A stretch of DNA of 64,000 nucleotides, taken from contig NZ_JASZYS010000010.1 in the NCBI RefSeq assembly GCF_030316845.1, positions 209,375-273,374 of the forward strand. The letters run 5' to 3'. Shown in pieces: positions 36,645 through 44,665 of this stretch (its first letter is position 1; each line of letters opens with the position of its first letter). The DNA comes from Variovorax davisae. GTDB taxonomy: Bacteria > Pseudomonadota > Gammaproteobacteria > Burkholderiales > Burkholderiaceae_C. The notes under the pieces are model-generated. The model did not search any database. It was not told the DNA's origin and was given only the letters and a program-made list of their open reading frames with translations. The translations under genes were made by a program, and so were the position numbers.

Positions 36645-37387
36645 CCACCCTGCTCGCGGTCGAATCGCTCACCCGCCGCTTCGGTGGCCTGGTCGCGGTC
36701 AATGCGGTCAACCTGGACCTGCGGCGCGGCGAGGTGCACGCGGTGATCGGCACCAACGGCGCCGGCAAGTCGACCCTGATCAACATGCTCTCGGGCGAGA
36801 TCGATGCGTCGGACGGCCGCATCTCGCTCGACGGCGAAGACATCACGACCCGCGCGCAGTTCCGCCGCGCGCTGGCCGGCGTCGGCCGCAGCTACCAGCG
36901 GACCACGATCTTCCCCGAGTTCACGGTGCTGGAAAACTGCCGGCTCGCGGCGCAGGCCGCGAATCCGCGGCCGTGGGCCATCTGGCAATCGTCCAGCCAC
37001 TGCGCCGAAAGCAATGCGTCGGCCCGCGAGGCGCTGGCCGCGGCCGGCCTCGACGGCGTGGCCGAGCGCATCGCCGGCACGCTGAGCCATGGCGCCAAGC
37101 GCCAGCTCGAGGTCGCGATGTGCCTGGCGACCCGGCCGCGCGTGCTGCTGCTCGACGAACCGCTGGCCGGCATGGGCGCCGAGGAAACCGAGCGCATGCT
37201 GGGGCTGCTCACGCGGCTCAAGGCCTCGCACGCGATCCTGCTGGTGGAGCATGACATGGACGCGGTGTTCCGCATCGCCGACCGCATCACGGTGATGGTC
37301 AACGGCACCGTGATCGCGACCGGCGACCCGGATGCGATCCGGACCAATCCCGAAGTGCGGACGGCCTACCTCGGCGAGGACCACTGA
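36641..37387 (+). CDS. livG: Branched-chain-type ABC ATPase LivG
   Basis: This 248-residue ATPase has Walker A GTNGAGKST, the signature region LSHGAKRQLEVAM (variant of LSGGQ with His in place of Gly), Walker B VLLLDEPLAGMG and VEHDMD. Substitution in the signature is common in LivG-like ATPases. It is translationally coupled on both sides, overlapping livM (ATGA) and livF (TGATG at 37385-37389). Confidence 0.92.
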   Translation: MTTLLAVESLTRRFGGLVAVNAVNLDLRRGEVHAVIGTNGAGKSTLINMLSGEIDASDGRISLDGEDITTRAQFRRALAGVGRSYQRTTIFPEFTVLENCRLAAQAANPRPWAIWQSSSHCAESNASAREALAAAGLDGVAERIAGTLSHGAKRQLEVAMCLATRPRVLLLDEPLAGMGAEETERMLGLLTRLKASHAILLVEHDMDAVFRIADRITVMVNGTVIATGDPDAIRTNPEVRTAYLGEDH

Positions 37388-38088
37388 TGCTCCAGATCGA
37401 AGCCCTCAACACCTACTACGGCGACAGCCACATCCTGCGCGGTGTCGACGTCGCGATGCCGGCCGCCACCTCGGTCGGCCTGCTCGGACGCAACGGCATG
37501 GGCAAGACCACGCTGATCCGCTCGCTGATGGGCTACGTGCGGCCGGCCTCGGGGCGCGTGCGGCTCGACGACCAGGACGTGACCGGCTGGACGCCCGAGA
37601 AGATGGCGCGGCGCGGCATCGGCTACGTGCCCGAAGGGCGCGGCATCTTCCCCAACCTGTCGGTGCGCGAGAACCTCGTGATGAGCGCACGCGCCGGCAT
37701 CGACGGCCAGCGAGACTGGACCTTCGACCGCGTGATGGCGACCTTCCCGCGGCTCACCGAGCGGCTGTCGCACGGCGGCCAGCAGCTGTCGGGCGGCGAG
37801 CAGCAGATGCTGTCGATCGGCCGCGCGCTGATGACCAACCCGCGGCTCATGATCCTCGACGAGGCCACCGAAGGCCTGGCGCCGCTGATCGTGGCCGAGA
37901 TCTGGCGCGTGATCGCCGGCATCCGCTCGACCGGCATCGCGACCCTGATCGTCGACCGCGACTGGCGCCGCGTGCTCGGCCACACCGACCTCGCGGTGGT
38001 GATGGAAAAGGGCCGCATCGTGCGCCACGGGGCGTCGGCCGAACTGCTCGCCGAGCCGGCCGTGCTGGAAGAACTGCTGGGCGTCTGA
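37387..38088 (+). CDS. livF: Branched-chain-type ABC ATPase LivF
   Basis: This 233-residue ATPase partners LivG. Walker A is GRNGMGKTT, the signature is LSGGEQQML, Walker B is LMILDEATEGLAP, and the usual GYVPEGRGIFPNLSVRENL stretch is present. One feature is unusual: the H-loop position reads IVDRDWRR in place of the more typical VEQN/VEHD. It completes a five-gene importer directly after the box genes. Confidence 0.92.
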   Translation: MLQIEALNTYYGDSHILRGVDVAMPAATSVGLLGRNGMGKTTLIRSLMGYVRPASGRVRLDDQDVTGWTPEKMARRGIGYVPEGRGIFPNLSVRENLVMSARAGIDGQRDWTFDRVMATFPRLTERLSHGGQQLSGGEQQMLSIGRALMTNPRLMILDEATEGLAPLIVAEIWRVIAGIRSTGIATLIVDRDWRRVLGHTDLAVVMEKGRIVRHGASAELLAEPAVLEELLGV

Positions 38089-38174
38089 GCGGGGTCGCGC
38101 TGCTCGCGCGCAGGCCCGATCCTTCAAGGAATCGCGCGGCGCTCCCCGCCCGTTCCCGGAACCAAGGAAGAAAA

Positions 38175-38399
38175 ATGCCGAACAACCGCCGACGCGTGGC
38201 CGCCCTCCTTGTCGCCGCCTTCCTCGGAACCCTCGCCGCAGGCGCCTCGGCGGCCGCCGGGGAAACGCTCAAAAGCGGCGCCTAACTCGTGACGGTCGGC
38301 GGCCGCACCGACTGCCACACGCCCGACCTTCGTCATCAACGTGCTGCCGGCCGACGCCTACAACGCCATGCCCGAAGCCGCCGCCCGGCAAGTAGGACG
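38175..38399 (+). pseudogene. Decayed c-type cytochrome gene remnant in a 311-bp gene-less gap
   Basis: No intact gene lies between 38089 and 38399. From ATG 38175, behind AAGGAAG, 36 codons encode a good signal peptide (VAALLVAAFLGTLAAGASA) and a start of mature protein, then TAA at 38283. Reading through that stop gives LVTVGGRTDCHTP, which closely resembles the GGCxDCHTP heme site of diheme cytochromes c, with the first Cys changed to Arg. A second frame then continues with TFVINVLPADAYNAMPEA and no further open protein. One stop, one lost heme cysteine and a frameshift or deletion together indicate a dead gene. Alternatively, 38175-38285 could be a short secreted peptide. Confidence 0.5.
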
Positions 38400-39776
38400 T
38401 CACGGTGCCGCCGCGAGGCTGGCGGTCTGTGCCCCCCAGCCACCGCCCAGGGCCTTGAACAAGCCCACCGACGCCTGCAGCCGCGCCAGCTGCAGCTGCG
38501 CCCCGCCGTCGAGCACCGCGTACAGCGTGCGCTGCGCATCGAGCAGCGTGAGCGAGGTCTCGGCGCCTGCGCGGTAGCGCGACTCGGCGATCGCGAGCGC
38601 CCGCCGCGCCTGCTTCTCCTGCTCGGCCTGGGTCGCGCGCTGCGCCTCCAGGCTGGCGAGCGCCTGCAGCGCCGCGTGCGCGTCGGCGAAGGCGGCCACG
38701 ATGCTTGCCCGGTAGCCGGCCAGCAGTTCCTCTTTGCGCGCCACGGCGAGGTCGCGCCCGGACGCCAGCCTCCCGGCATCGAAGATTGGCGCCGCCAGAC
38801 CCGCCGCCAGCGTGTACAGCGGCGACTCGAACAGGTCGCGCCAGCGCCCGCCCCCGGTGCCCACGCCGCCCGACAGCGACAGGCTCGGCAGCATCGCCGC
38901 CCGCGCCACCGCGATGTCGGCATCGGCGGCGGCCAGCCGGGCCTCGGCGCGGGCGACGTCCGGCCGCCGCGCCAACAGGTCCGAGGGCAGGCCGTCGTCG
39001 ACGTCCGGCACCCGCAGGGCGACGAGGCTGCCGGCCGCCGGCGCCGTCGGCGCCTGCCGGCCCAGCCAGGTCGCCAGCACGATGCGGCTGTCGTCGGCCT
39101 CGCGTTGCAGCTGCTGCAGCGCGCGCCGCTGGGCCGCCACGATGCCGCGCTGCTGCGCCAGTTCGAGCGGCGCCGCGGCCCCCGCGCGCTGGCGTGCCTC
39201 GACCAGCGCCAGCAGCCGCTCGGCATCCGCGAGATTGAGTTCGGCGATCGCCACCCGGTCGCGCAGGCCGACGGTCTGCAGCCACGCGGCGACCGTGCCC
39301 GCGGTCACCGTGAGGGCCACCGCGTCGCGCTCGAAGCGGCTGGCGCGCCAGTCGGCGTGCGCGCCTTCGCGCAAGCCGCCCAGGCCGCCCCAGAGATCGA
39401 CCTCGTAGCGCGCGACCAGGCTGGCGGCGTAGGCATTGCCGGCCACCGGCGCATCGCCGCGCCAGCGCCCTTCGCGGCTGGCGCCGGCCGCCAGCGAGAC
39501 GCTGGGCCACAGGCTGGCGTCGGCGCCGCGCGCCAGCGCCCCGGCCTGGCGCACGCGCGCCGCCGCGGCCGCGACGTCGAGGTTCTGCGCCTGCGCTTCG
39601 GCGACCAGCGCGGCCAGCTCGGTGCTGCCGAAGGCGTGCCACCAGGCCTGGTGGTCGGCGCTGGCGGCACCGGGCGCTGTCGGCGCGGGTGGGGCAGCGG
39701 CACAGGCGGCCAGGACCAGCACCATCGGGACCAGCAGGCCGCGCAGCCAGGGGTTCGTCATTCTTGTCTTCCTCAT
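38400..39776 (-). CDS. NodT-family RND outer-membrane efflux lipoprotein
   Basis: This 458-residue TolC-like outer-membrane factor has a lipoprotein signal (MVLVLAACAAAP, lipobox Cys about residue 25). It has two OEP repeats rich in coiled-coil helices, ending LLDAQRTLYAVLDGGAQLQLARLQASVGLFKALGGGW. It forms the exit duct for the MacAB-like pump encoded upstream. ATG 39776 overlaps the macB stop by 4 bp; ATG 39761 is an alternative. The gene ends close to the cytochrome remnant on the opposite strand. Confidence 0.9.
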   Translation of the reverse strand: MRKTRMTNPWLRGLLVPMVLVLAACAAAPPAPTAPGAASADHQAWWHAFGSTELAALVAEAQAQNLDVAAAAARVRQAGALARGADASLWPSVSLAAGASREGRWRGDAPVAGNAYAASLVARYEVDLWGGLGGLREGAHADWRASRFERDAVALTVTAGTVAAWLQTVGLRDRVAIAELNLADAERLLALVEARQRAGAAAPLELAQQRGIVAAQRRALQQLQREADDSRIVLATWLGRQAPTAPAAGSLVALRVPDVDDGLPSDLLARRPDVARAEARLAAADADIAVARAAMLPSLSLSGGVGTGGGRWRDLFESPLYTLAAGLAAPIFDAGRLASGRDLAVARKEELLAGYRASIVAAFADAHAALQALASLEAQRATQAEQEKQARRALAIAESRYRAGAETSLTLLDAQRTLYAVLDGGAQLQLARLQASVGLFKALGGGWGAQTASLAAAP

Positions 39777-41734
39777 TCGCTCGACAGTGCGACCACCGGG
39801 TCGAGTCCCGCCGCCTGGCGCGCCGGCATGAACCCGAACACCAGCCCGGTGGCGGTGGCGCAGACAAAGGCGCCGGCGATCGCGCGCAGCGAGAAGATCA
39901 GGGGCACGCCCGCGACGATCAGCCCGGCGCCGATCGCCAGCCCGATGAGCACGCCGGCGCTGCCCCCGACCACCGACACCAGCACCGCCTCGGTCAGGAA
40001 CTGGCGCAGGATGTCGCTGCGGCGGGCACCGGTCGCCATCCGGATGCCGATCTCGCGGGTGCGCTCGCGCACGGTCATCAGCATCACGTTCATCACGCCG
40101 ATGCCGCCGACCAGCAGCGAGACGGCGGCGATCAGGCCCAGCAGCAGGGTCATCGTGTCCTCGGTCCTGGCCTTGGCCGCGATCGCGGCGGCGGCGTTGC
40201 CGATGCGGTAGTCGCGGATGCCGTGGCGCTCGAACATCAGCTCGTCGACCGCCTTCTCGGCCGCGTCGACGCTGGCGCCTTCACGCACCGCCATCGCGGT
40301 GTAGGTCGGCTCGCGCTGGCCGAAGACTTTCACGCCCGCGGTCGAGAAGGGCATCAGCAGCAGGTCGTCGTAGCTCTGGTCGCCCGCGGCGGCGCCCTTC
40401 TCGGCCATCACGCCGACGACCTGGAACGGCATGTTCTCGATCAGGATGCGGCGGCCGACCGGGTTCGGCACCTCGGGCATCAGGTCGCGCGCCAGCTTGT
40501 GGCCGAGCACCGCCACCGCCGCCAGGTCGCGGTCGTCCTCGGCGCTGAAGAAGCCGCCGAGCCGCACCGGCCAGCTCTGCACCTCGGGCATCGCGGCGCC
40601 GGTGCCGCGCACGTAGGTCTGCAGGTCCTTCTCGCCAAAGCGCACCACCTTGTTGCCGGTGACGTTGGGCAGCACATGCGACAGCAGCGGCAGATCGCCC
40701 ACCGCCTGCAGGTCGGCCAGGGTGACGCTGCGGCCCGGAATGCGCGAGCTGGCGCCGACCGAGCTCATGTAGAGCAGGTTGGCGCCGAAGGCGCTGGCCT
40801 GCGCCACCACCTGGTGGCGGGCGCCGAGGCCGACGGCCAGCATCACGATCACCGAGGCGACGCCGATCACGATGCCCAGCAGGGTCAGGCTGGTGCGGAA
40901 GCGGTTGATCCACATCACGCGCCAGGCGGCCCGGCAGGCGTCGCGCAGCTCGGTCGAGAGCGACGGGCCCCGCGATTCGCCCGCCGGCTCGACCTGGGCA
41001 CGCGCGGCCGACCGCGGCGGCGCCGCGCGCGCGCTGTCGGCCACGACGAGGCCGTCGCGGATCTCGACCACGCGCCGCGCGGCGGCGGCGACTTCGCGGT
41101 CGTGCGTGATGATGACCACGGTGTGGCCGGCATCGGCCAGCTCCTCCAGCAAGGCCATCACTTCGGCGCCGCTCTTCGAGTCGAGCGCGCCGGTCGGCTC
41201 GTCGGCCAGGATCACGCGGCCGCCGTTCATGAGCGCCCGCGCGATCGACACCCGCTGCTGCTGCCCGCCCGACAGCTGGTGCGGCCGGTGGCCGAGCCGG
41301 TCGCCCAGGCCCAGCCGGTCGAGCAGGGCCTGCGAGCGCGCGTGGCGCGCCGCTTCGGGCTGGCCGGCATAGATCGCCGGCACCTCGACGTTCTCCTGCG
41401 CCGACTCGGTGGCGATCAGGTGATAGCCCTGGAACACGAAGCCGAAGGCCTCGCGCCGCAGCCGGGCCAGCTCGTCGGCATCGAGCATCGCGACGTCGCG
41501 GCCGTCGAAGCGGTAGGTGCCGGCGCTCGGCCGGTCGAGGCAGCCCAGCAGGTGCATCAAGGTCGACTTGCCCGAGCCCGAGGCGCCGACGATGGCGACG
41601 AACTCGCCGGCCTCGATGCGCAGCGACACGCCGCGCAGCACCTCGACCGCCGGCGCGCCGCCGCGGCCGCCGTAGTGCTTGCGCAGGCCGTCGAGCGCGA
41701 TCAGCGGCGGGCGCGGGCCAGCCTCGGCGTTCAA
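39773..41734 (-). CDS. macB: MacB-like ABC efflux ATPase-permease
   Basis: This 653-residue fusion of ABC ATPase and permease has Walker A GASGSGKST, signature LSGGQQQR, Walker B VILADEPTGALDS and VIITHD. After a linker come one membrane span, a large periplasmic domain (about 300-520) and three C-terminal spans, with FtsX-type text GGIGVMNVMLMTVRERTREIG. MacB exports macrolides, siderophores or peptides with MacA and an outer-membrane factor. The start is TTG at 41734, overlapping the macA stop as TTGA; no ATG gives full length. A rare TTG start may lower its yield relative to MacA. Confidence 0.9.
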   Translation of the reverse strand: MNAEAGPRPPLIALDGLRKHYGGRGGAPAVEVLRGVSLRIEAGEFVAIVGASGSGKSTLMHLLGCLDRPSAGTYRFDGRDVAMLDADELARLRREAFGFVFQGYHLIATESAQENVEVPAIYAGQPEAARHARSQALLDRLGLGDRLGHRPHQLSGGQQQRVSIARALMNGGRVILADEPTGALDSKSGAEVMALLEELADAGHTVVIITHDREVAAAARRVVEIRDGLVVADSARAAPPRSAARAQVEPAGESRGPSLSTELRDACRAAWRVMWINRFRTSLTLLGIVIGVASVIVMLAVGLGARHQVVAQASAFGANLLYMSSVGASSRIPGRSVTLADLQAVGDLPLLSHVLPNVTGNKVVRFGEKDLQTYVRGTGAAMPEVQSWPVRLGGFFSAEDDRDLAAVAVLGHKLARDLMPEVPNPVGRRILIENMPFQVVGVMAEKGAAAGDQSYDDLLLMPFSTAGVKVFGQREPTYTAMAVREGASVDAAEKAVDELMFERHGIRDYRIGNAAAAIAAKARTEDTMTLLLGLIAAVSLLVGGIGVMNVMLMTVRERTREIGIRMATGARRSDILRQFLTEAVLVSVVGGSAGVLIGLAIGAGLIVAGVPLIFSLRAIAGAFVCATATGLVFGFMPARQAAGLDPVVALSSE

Positions 41735-42960
41735 AACTGGAATCTCCGCACGCCGCTGCCCGCGGGCCGCTCGGCCGTCACCAGCCGGTCGCCCTCGGCC
41801 AGCCCCTCGAGCACCTCGGCCGTGAGCCGGTCGCGCACGCCGATGCGCAGTTCGCGCGGCTCGGGCTGGCCGTCGGCACGCAGCACGCGCGCCTTGTAGC
41901 GGCCCGGCTGCCCGGCCACCGGCTGCAGCGCCGGCAATGGCGCGGTCAGCACGCCGCGCGCCGCGGCCGTCACGAAGGACACCTGCGCCGTCATCTGCGG
42001 CATCAGTTCGCCGTCGGCATTCTCGACGTCGAACAGCACCGTGTAGAGCACGACCTTGCTGGTGGTCGGCGCGAGCGCCGTCCCGGCGGCCTTGCCTTCC
42101 GGCTGCTGCGGCGCCGGCAGCACCTGCCGGACCGTGCCGCTCCAGCGCCGCTTGGCCTGCCCCGGCGTGCCGCCGAGGGTGCTGAAGTGCACCGGCATGC
42201 CGGCCCGCACCCGCCGCACCTCGGCCTCGGACACCTCGGTCCACACGGTCATCGCCGACAGGTCGGCGATGCGCAGCACGTTGGGCGTCTGGTAGGCGGC
42301 GTTGAGGGTCTGGCCCTCGCGGGCGTCGAGCGCCACCACGGTGCCGGCCATGGGCGCGTCGATGCGGGTGTAGCCGAGCTGGGCCAGGTTGCCCTTCAGG
42401 GTCGACTGCGCCTGGTCGATCTGGGCCTTCAGGTGGTCGATGCGCGCGGCGGTCCGGTCGCGCTCGGCCTCGGCGGCCTGCACGTCCTCGTCGCGGGTGG
42501 CGCCGTCGCGCGCCATCTGCTGCTGGCGCGCATGCTGGTGGCGTGCGAGGCGATGGCTGGCCTGCTGGTCGGCCAGCTGCGCCTGGAGCCCGGCCAGCGC
42601 CGCGCGGCTGGCGTCCACGGTCGACTGCTGCACCGTGGGGTCGATCTCGGCCAGCAGCTGCCCCTTCGCGACCGCGTCGCCGGCGCGCACGTGCAGCCGC
42701 CGCACCTGGCCCGAGACCTGGGCGCCGACGTCGACGTACTTGCGCGGCTGCAGCGTGCCGATGGCGTCCACGGTGGCCTCGATGTCGCCGCGGCCGATGG
42801 TGGCGGTCTCGTAGCCGCCGTCGCCGGCGCGGCCGCCGGCCCACAGTGCCGCCGCCCCGGCCAGCGCCAGCAGCGCGACCAGGGCCGCCCAGCGCCGTCG
42901 GCGGGCGGGGCTTCGGCCAGGCCGCGCGGGGCCCGGGTTCATGGGGTTCTGAAAGCTCAT
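41731..42960 (-). CDS. macA: MacA-like periplasmic adaptor subunit
   Basis: This 409-residue membrane-fusion protein has an N-terminal signal anchor (about 22-44). It then has the HlyD barrel-sandwich halves (VDVGAQVSGQVRRLHVRAGDAVAKGQLLAEID and IDAPMAGTVVALDAREGQTL) flanking a helical hairpin, and a C-terminal beta-barrel. It bridges MacB and the NodT-like duct. ATG 42960 lies 123 bp from the divergent sigma-factor gene. The short shared region contains a Fur box, so the pump could also be iron-regulated, which would fit siderophore export. Confidence 0.9.
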   Translation of the reverse strand: MSFQNPMNPGPARPGRSPARRRRWAALVALLALAGAAALWAGGRAGDGGYETATIGRGDIEATVDAIGTLQPRKYVDVGAQVSGQVRRLHVRAGDAVAKGQLLAEIDPTVQQSTVDASRAALAGLQAQLADQQASHRLARHQHARQQQMARDGATRDEDVQAAEAERDRTAARIDHLKAQIDQAQSTLKGNLAQLGYTRIDAPMAGTVVALDAREGQTLNAAYQTPNVLRIADLSAMTVWTEVSEAEVRRVRAGMPVHFSTLGGTPGQAKRRWSGTVRQVLPAPQQPEGKAAGTALAPTTSKVVLYTVLFDVENADGELMPQMTAQVSFVTAAARGVLTAPLPALQPVAGQPGRYKARVLRADGQPEPRELRIGVRDRLTAEVLEGLAEGDRLVTAERPAGSGVRRFQF

Positions 42961-43025
42961 GCAGGGATGACGCGCGAGCCGGGATTTCGGGTAGTCCGGC
43001 GCAGCCTTGAAGGAGTACTTACATC

Positions 43026-43044
43026 TATAATGCGAATCGTTATC
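43026..43044. promoter_or_regulatory. Fur box overlapping a perfect -10 element
   Basis: The 19-mer at 43026-43044 matches the Fur consensus GATAATGATAATCATTATC at 15 of 19 positions. Its first six bases are TATAAT, a full-consensus -10 for the sigma-factor gene. No good -35 lies 16-18 bp upstream (TTGAAG at 43007 is too close). Iron-loaded Fur should shut off this promoter. Confidence 0.75.
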
Positions 43045-43083
43045 AATTGCATCCGCAAAAGTCCTCTGCCAGAAAGCCGATCC

Positions 43084-43617
43084 GTGTCGCCGCACCATCA
43101 GGAATTCCATGATCTGTACGTGGCGCACCACGGATGGCTGCGCGGCTGGCTCATGGGCCGGCTGCGCTGCGGCTTCACGGCCGCCGACCTGACGCAGGAC
43201 ACCTTCGTCAACCTGATGGAGCAGCCGGCGCCGCCGGTGCTGCGGCAGCCGCGCGCCTTCCTGCAGGTGGTCGCCAGCCGGCTCATGATCAACCGATTCC
43301 GGCGCATGACCATCGAGGCCGAGGTGCTGCGCACGATCGGCTGGATGGCCGAGGACGAGCAGGCGGCCAGCGCCGAAGACCTGGCCTCGACCCGCCAGCT
43401 GCTGGGCCAGGTGCTGGCCATGCTGGCCAACGAGCTCGACGTCAAGAGCCGCACCGCCTTCCTCATGGCACGGGTCGACGGCCATTCCTACCGCGAGATC
43501 GCGGCGCATCTGGGGGTGTCCGAAACCCGCGTCAAGCAGTACCTGGCCAAGGTGCTGCTGCACTTCCACGCCCGCATGGCGAGCGCCGCGGCCCAGCCCG
43601 TCGCCTGCCATGACTGA
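43084..43617 (+). CDS. FecI-type ECF sigma factor
   Basis: This 177-residue iron-starvation sigma factor has region 2 (FTAADLTQDTFVNLMEQ, then RAFLQVVASRLMINRFRR) and region 4 (SYREIAAHLGVSETRVKQYLAK). It directs RNA polymerase to the TonB-receptor gene when the partner FecR signals that the siderophore is bound. Start GTG 43084 is chosen. The in-frame ATG at 43030 lies inside the -10/Fur box and should not be in the transcript. It overlaps the fecR-like gene by 8 bp. Confidence 0.9.
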   Translation: MSPHHQEFHDLYVAHHGWLRGWLMGRLRCGFTAADLTQDTFVNLMEQPAPPVLRQPRAFLQVVASRLMINRFRRMTIEAEVLRTIGWMAEDEQAASAEDLASTRQLLGQVLAMLANELDVKSRTAFLMARVDGHSYREIAAHLGVSETRVKQYLAKVLLHFHARMASAAAQPVACHD

Positions 43618-44575
43618 GGCGGCGCTGGCGCCGCAGAGCATCGAGGAGCAGGCCGCACTCTGGGTCGTGCGGCTCGACGAGGCGGCGGCCGACGGCGCCA
43701 CCCGCGCCGACTGCGCCCGCTGGTGCGCCGAGGACCCCCGGCACGCGCGCGCGCTCGACGCCATGCGCCGCATGTGGGAGGCGGTGACGCCGCAGACGCC
43801 GGTGCCGGCGCGGCGTGCGGCGCGCCCGCTCGGCGCGCGCCATGCGGGGGCCCTGCTGGCGGTCGTCGCCGGCATGGCCTGGCTGGGCAGCGCCCTGCCC
43901 CTGCGCGTCTGGCTGGCCGACGAGCGCACCGCGGTCGGCGAGGTGCGCCAGCTGACGCTGGCCGACGGCAGCCGGGTCACGCTCAACAGCGACAGCGCCA
44001 TCGACATCGACTTCTCCGGCGACAAGCGCCGCCTGCGGCTGCGCCGCGGCGAGGTCTACGTCGAGGTGGCGAAGAGCAGTGCCCCCTTCGTGGTGATCGA
44101 CCGCGACGGTGCCGCCCGCGCACTCGGCACCCGCTACGCGGTGCGGCGCGACGCCGACGAGACGACCGTGACCGTGACCGAGTCGCGCGTCTGGGTGCGG
44201 CCGCGGGCGGCGGTGGACAAGGGCGCCGAGTTGTCGGCCGGCGAGCAGGCCGCCTTCGACCGCAACGGCATGACCCGCCCGGCCGAAGCCGCGCCGCCCG
44301 GCGCGCTGGCCTGGCGCCAGGGACGGCTGGTGTTCCAGGATGCGCCGGTGGCCGAGGTGCTGCGCCAGCTGGCGCGCTACCGCTCGGGCCTGCTGCTGGC
44401 CGACGAGCCCGCGCTGGCCGGCCTGCGCTTCACCGGCGTGCTGCCGGCGACGCAGGGCGACGAGGCGCTGGCGGTGCTGGCGGCCGCGCTGCCGCTCGAG
44501 GTGTCGCGCCTCTCGCCCTGGCTGGTGCGGGTGTCGGCGCGCCCGCGTCCGCCCGCGCCCCAGGCCGCGCGCTGA
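43610..44575 (+). CDS. FecR-family anti-sigma/signal transducer
   Basis: This 321-residue inner-membrane protein has an N-terminal cytoplasmic domain (DUF4880-like, EEQAALWVVRLDEAAADGATRA with W-C-A-E-DP), which binds the sigma factor, and one membrane helix (about 79-97). Its periplasmic FecR domain includes RQLTLADGSRVTLNSDSAI and LRRGEVYVEVAK, and its C-terminal STN-like segment contacts the receptor. It relays occupancy of the downstream TonB receptor to the sigma factor. The last 15 residues are Pro/Arg/Ala-rich. Confidence 0.92.
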   Translation: MTEAALAPQSIEEQAALWVVRLDEAAADGATRADCARWCAEDPRHARALDAMRRMWEAVTPQTPVPARRAARPLGARHAGALLAVVAGMAWLGSALPLRVWLADERTAVGEVRQLTLADGSRVTLNSDSAIDIDFSGDKRRLRLRRGEVYVEVAKSSAPFVVIDRDGAARALGTRYAVRRDADETTVTVTESRVWVRPRAAVDKGAELSAGEQAAFDRNGMTRPAEAAPPGALAWRQGRLVFQDAPVAEVLRQLARYRSGLLLADEPALAGLRFTGVLPATQGDEALAVLAAALPLEVSRLSPWLVRVSARPRPPAPQAAR

Positions 44576-44665
44576 AGGAATTTGCGCCGGCCCCTACCCG
44601 AAATCGCGGGCCGATTGTCATAGGTGGTGAGAAGGAGTTCACCCATCCATGACAGGAAGCCGGAA

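Noticed and set aside
43030..43083. Upstream in-frame start (ATG 43030) for the FecI-type sigma factor
   Set aside because: It lies inside the -10/Fur box, so it would precede the expected transcription start.
44576..44665. FecI-dependent promoter before the TonB receptor
   Set aside because: GGAATTT and a weak hairpin are present, but I could not match both promoter elements with convincing spacing.
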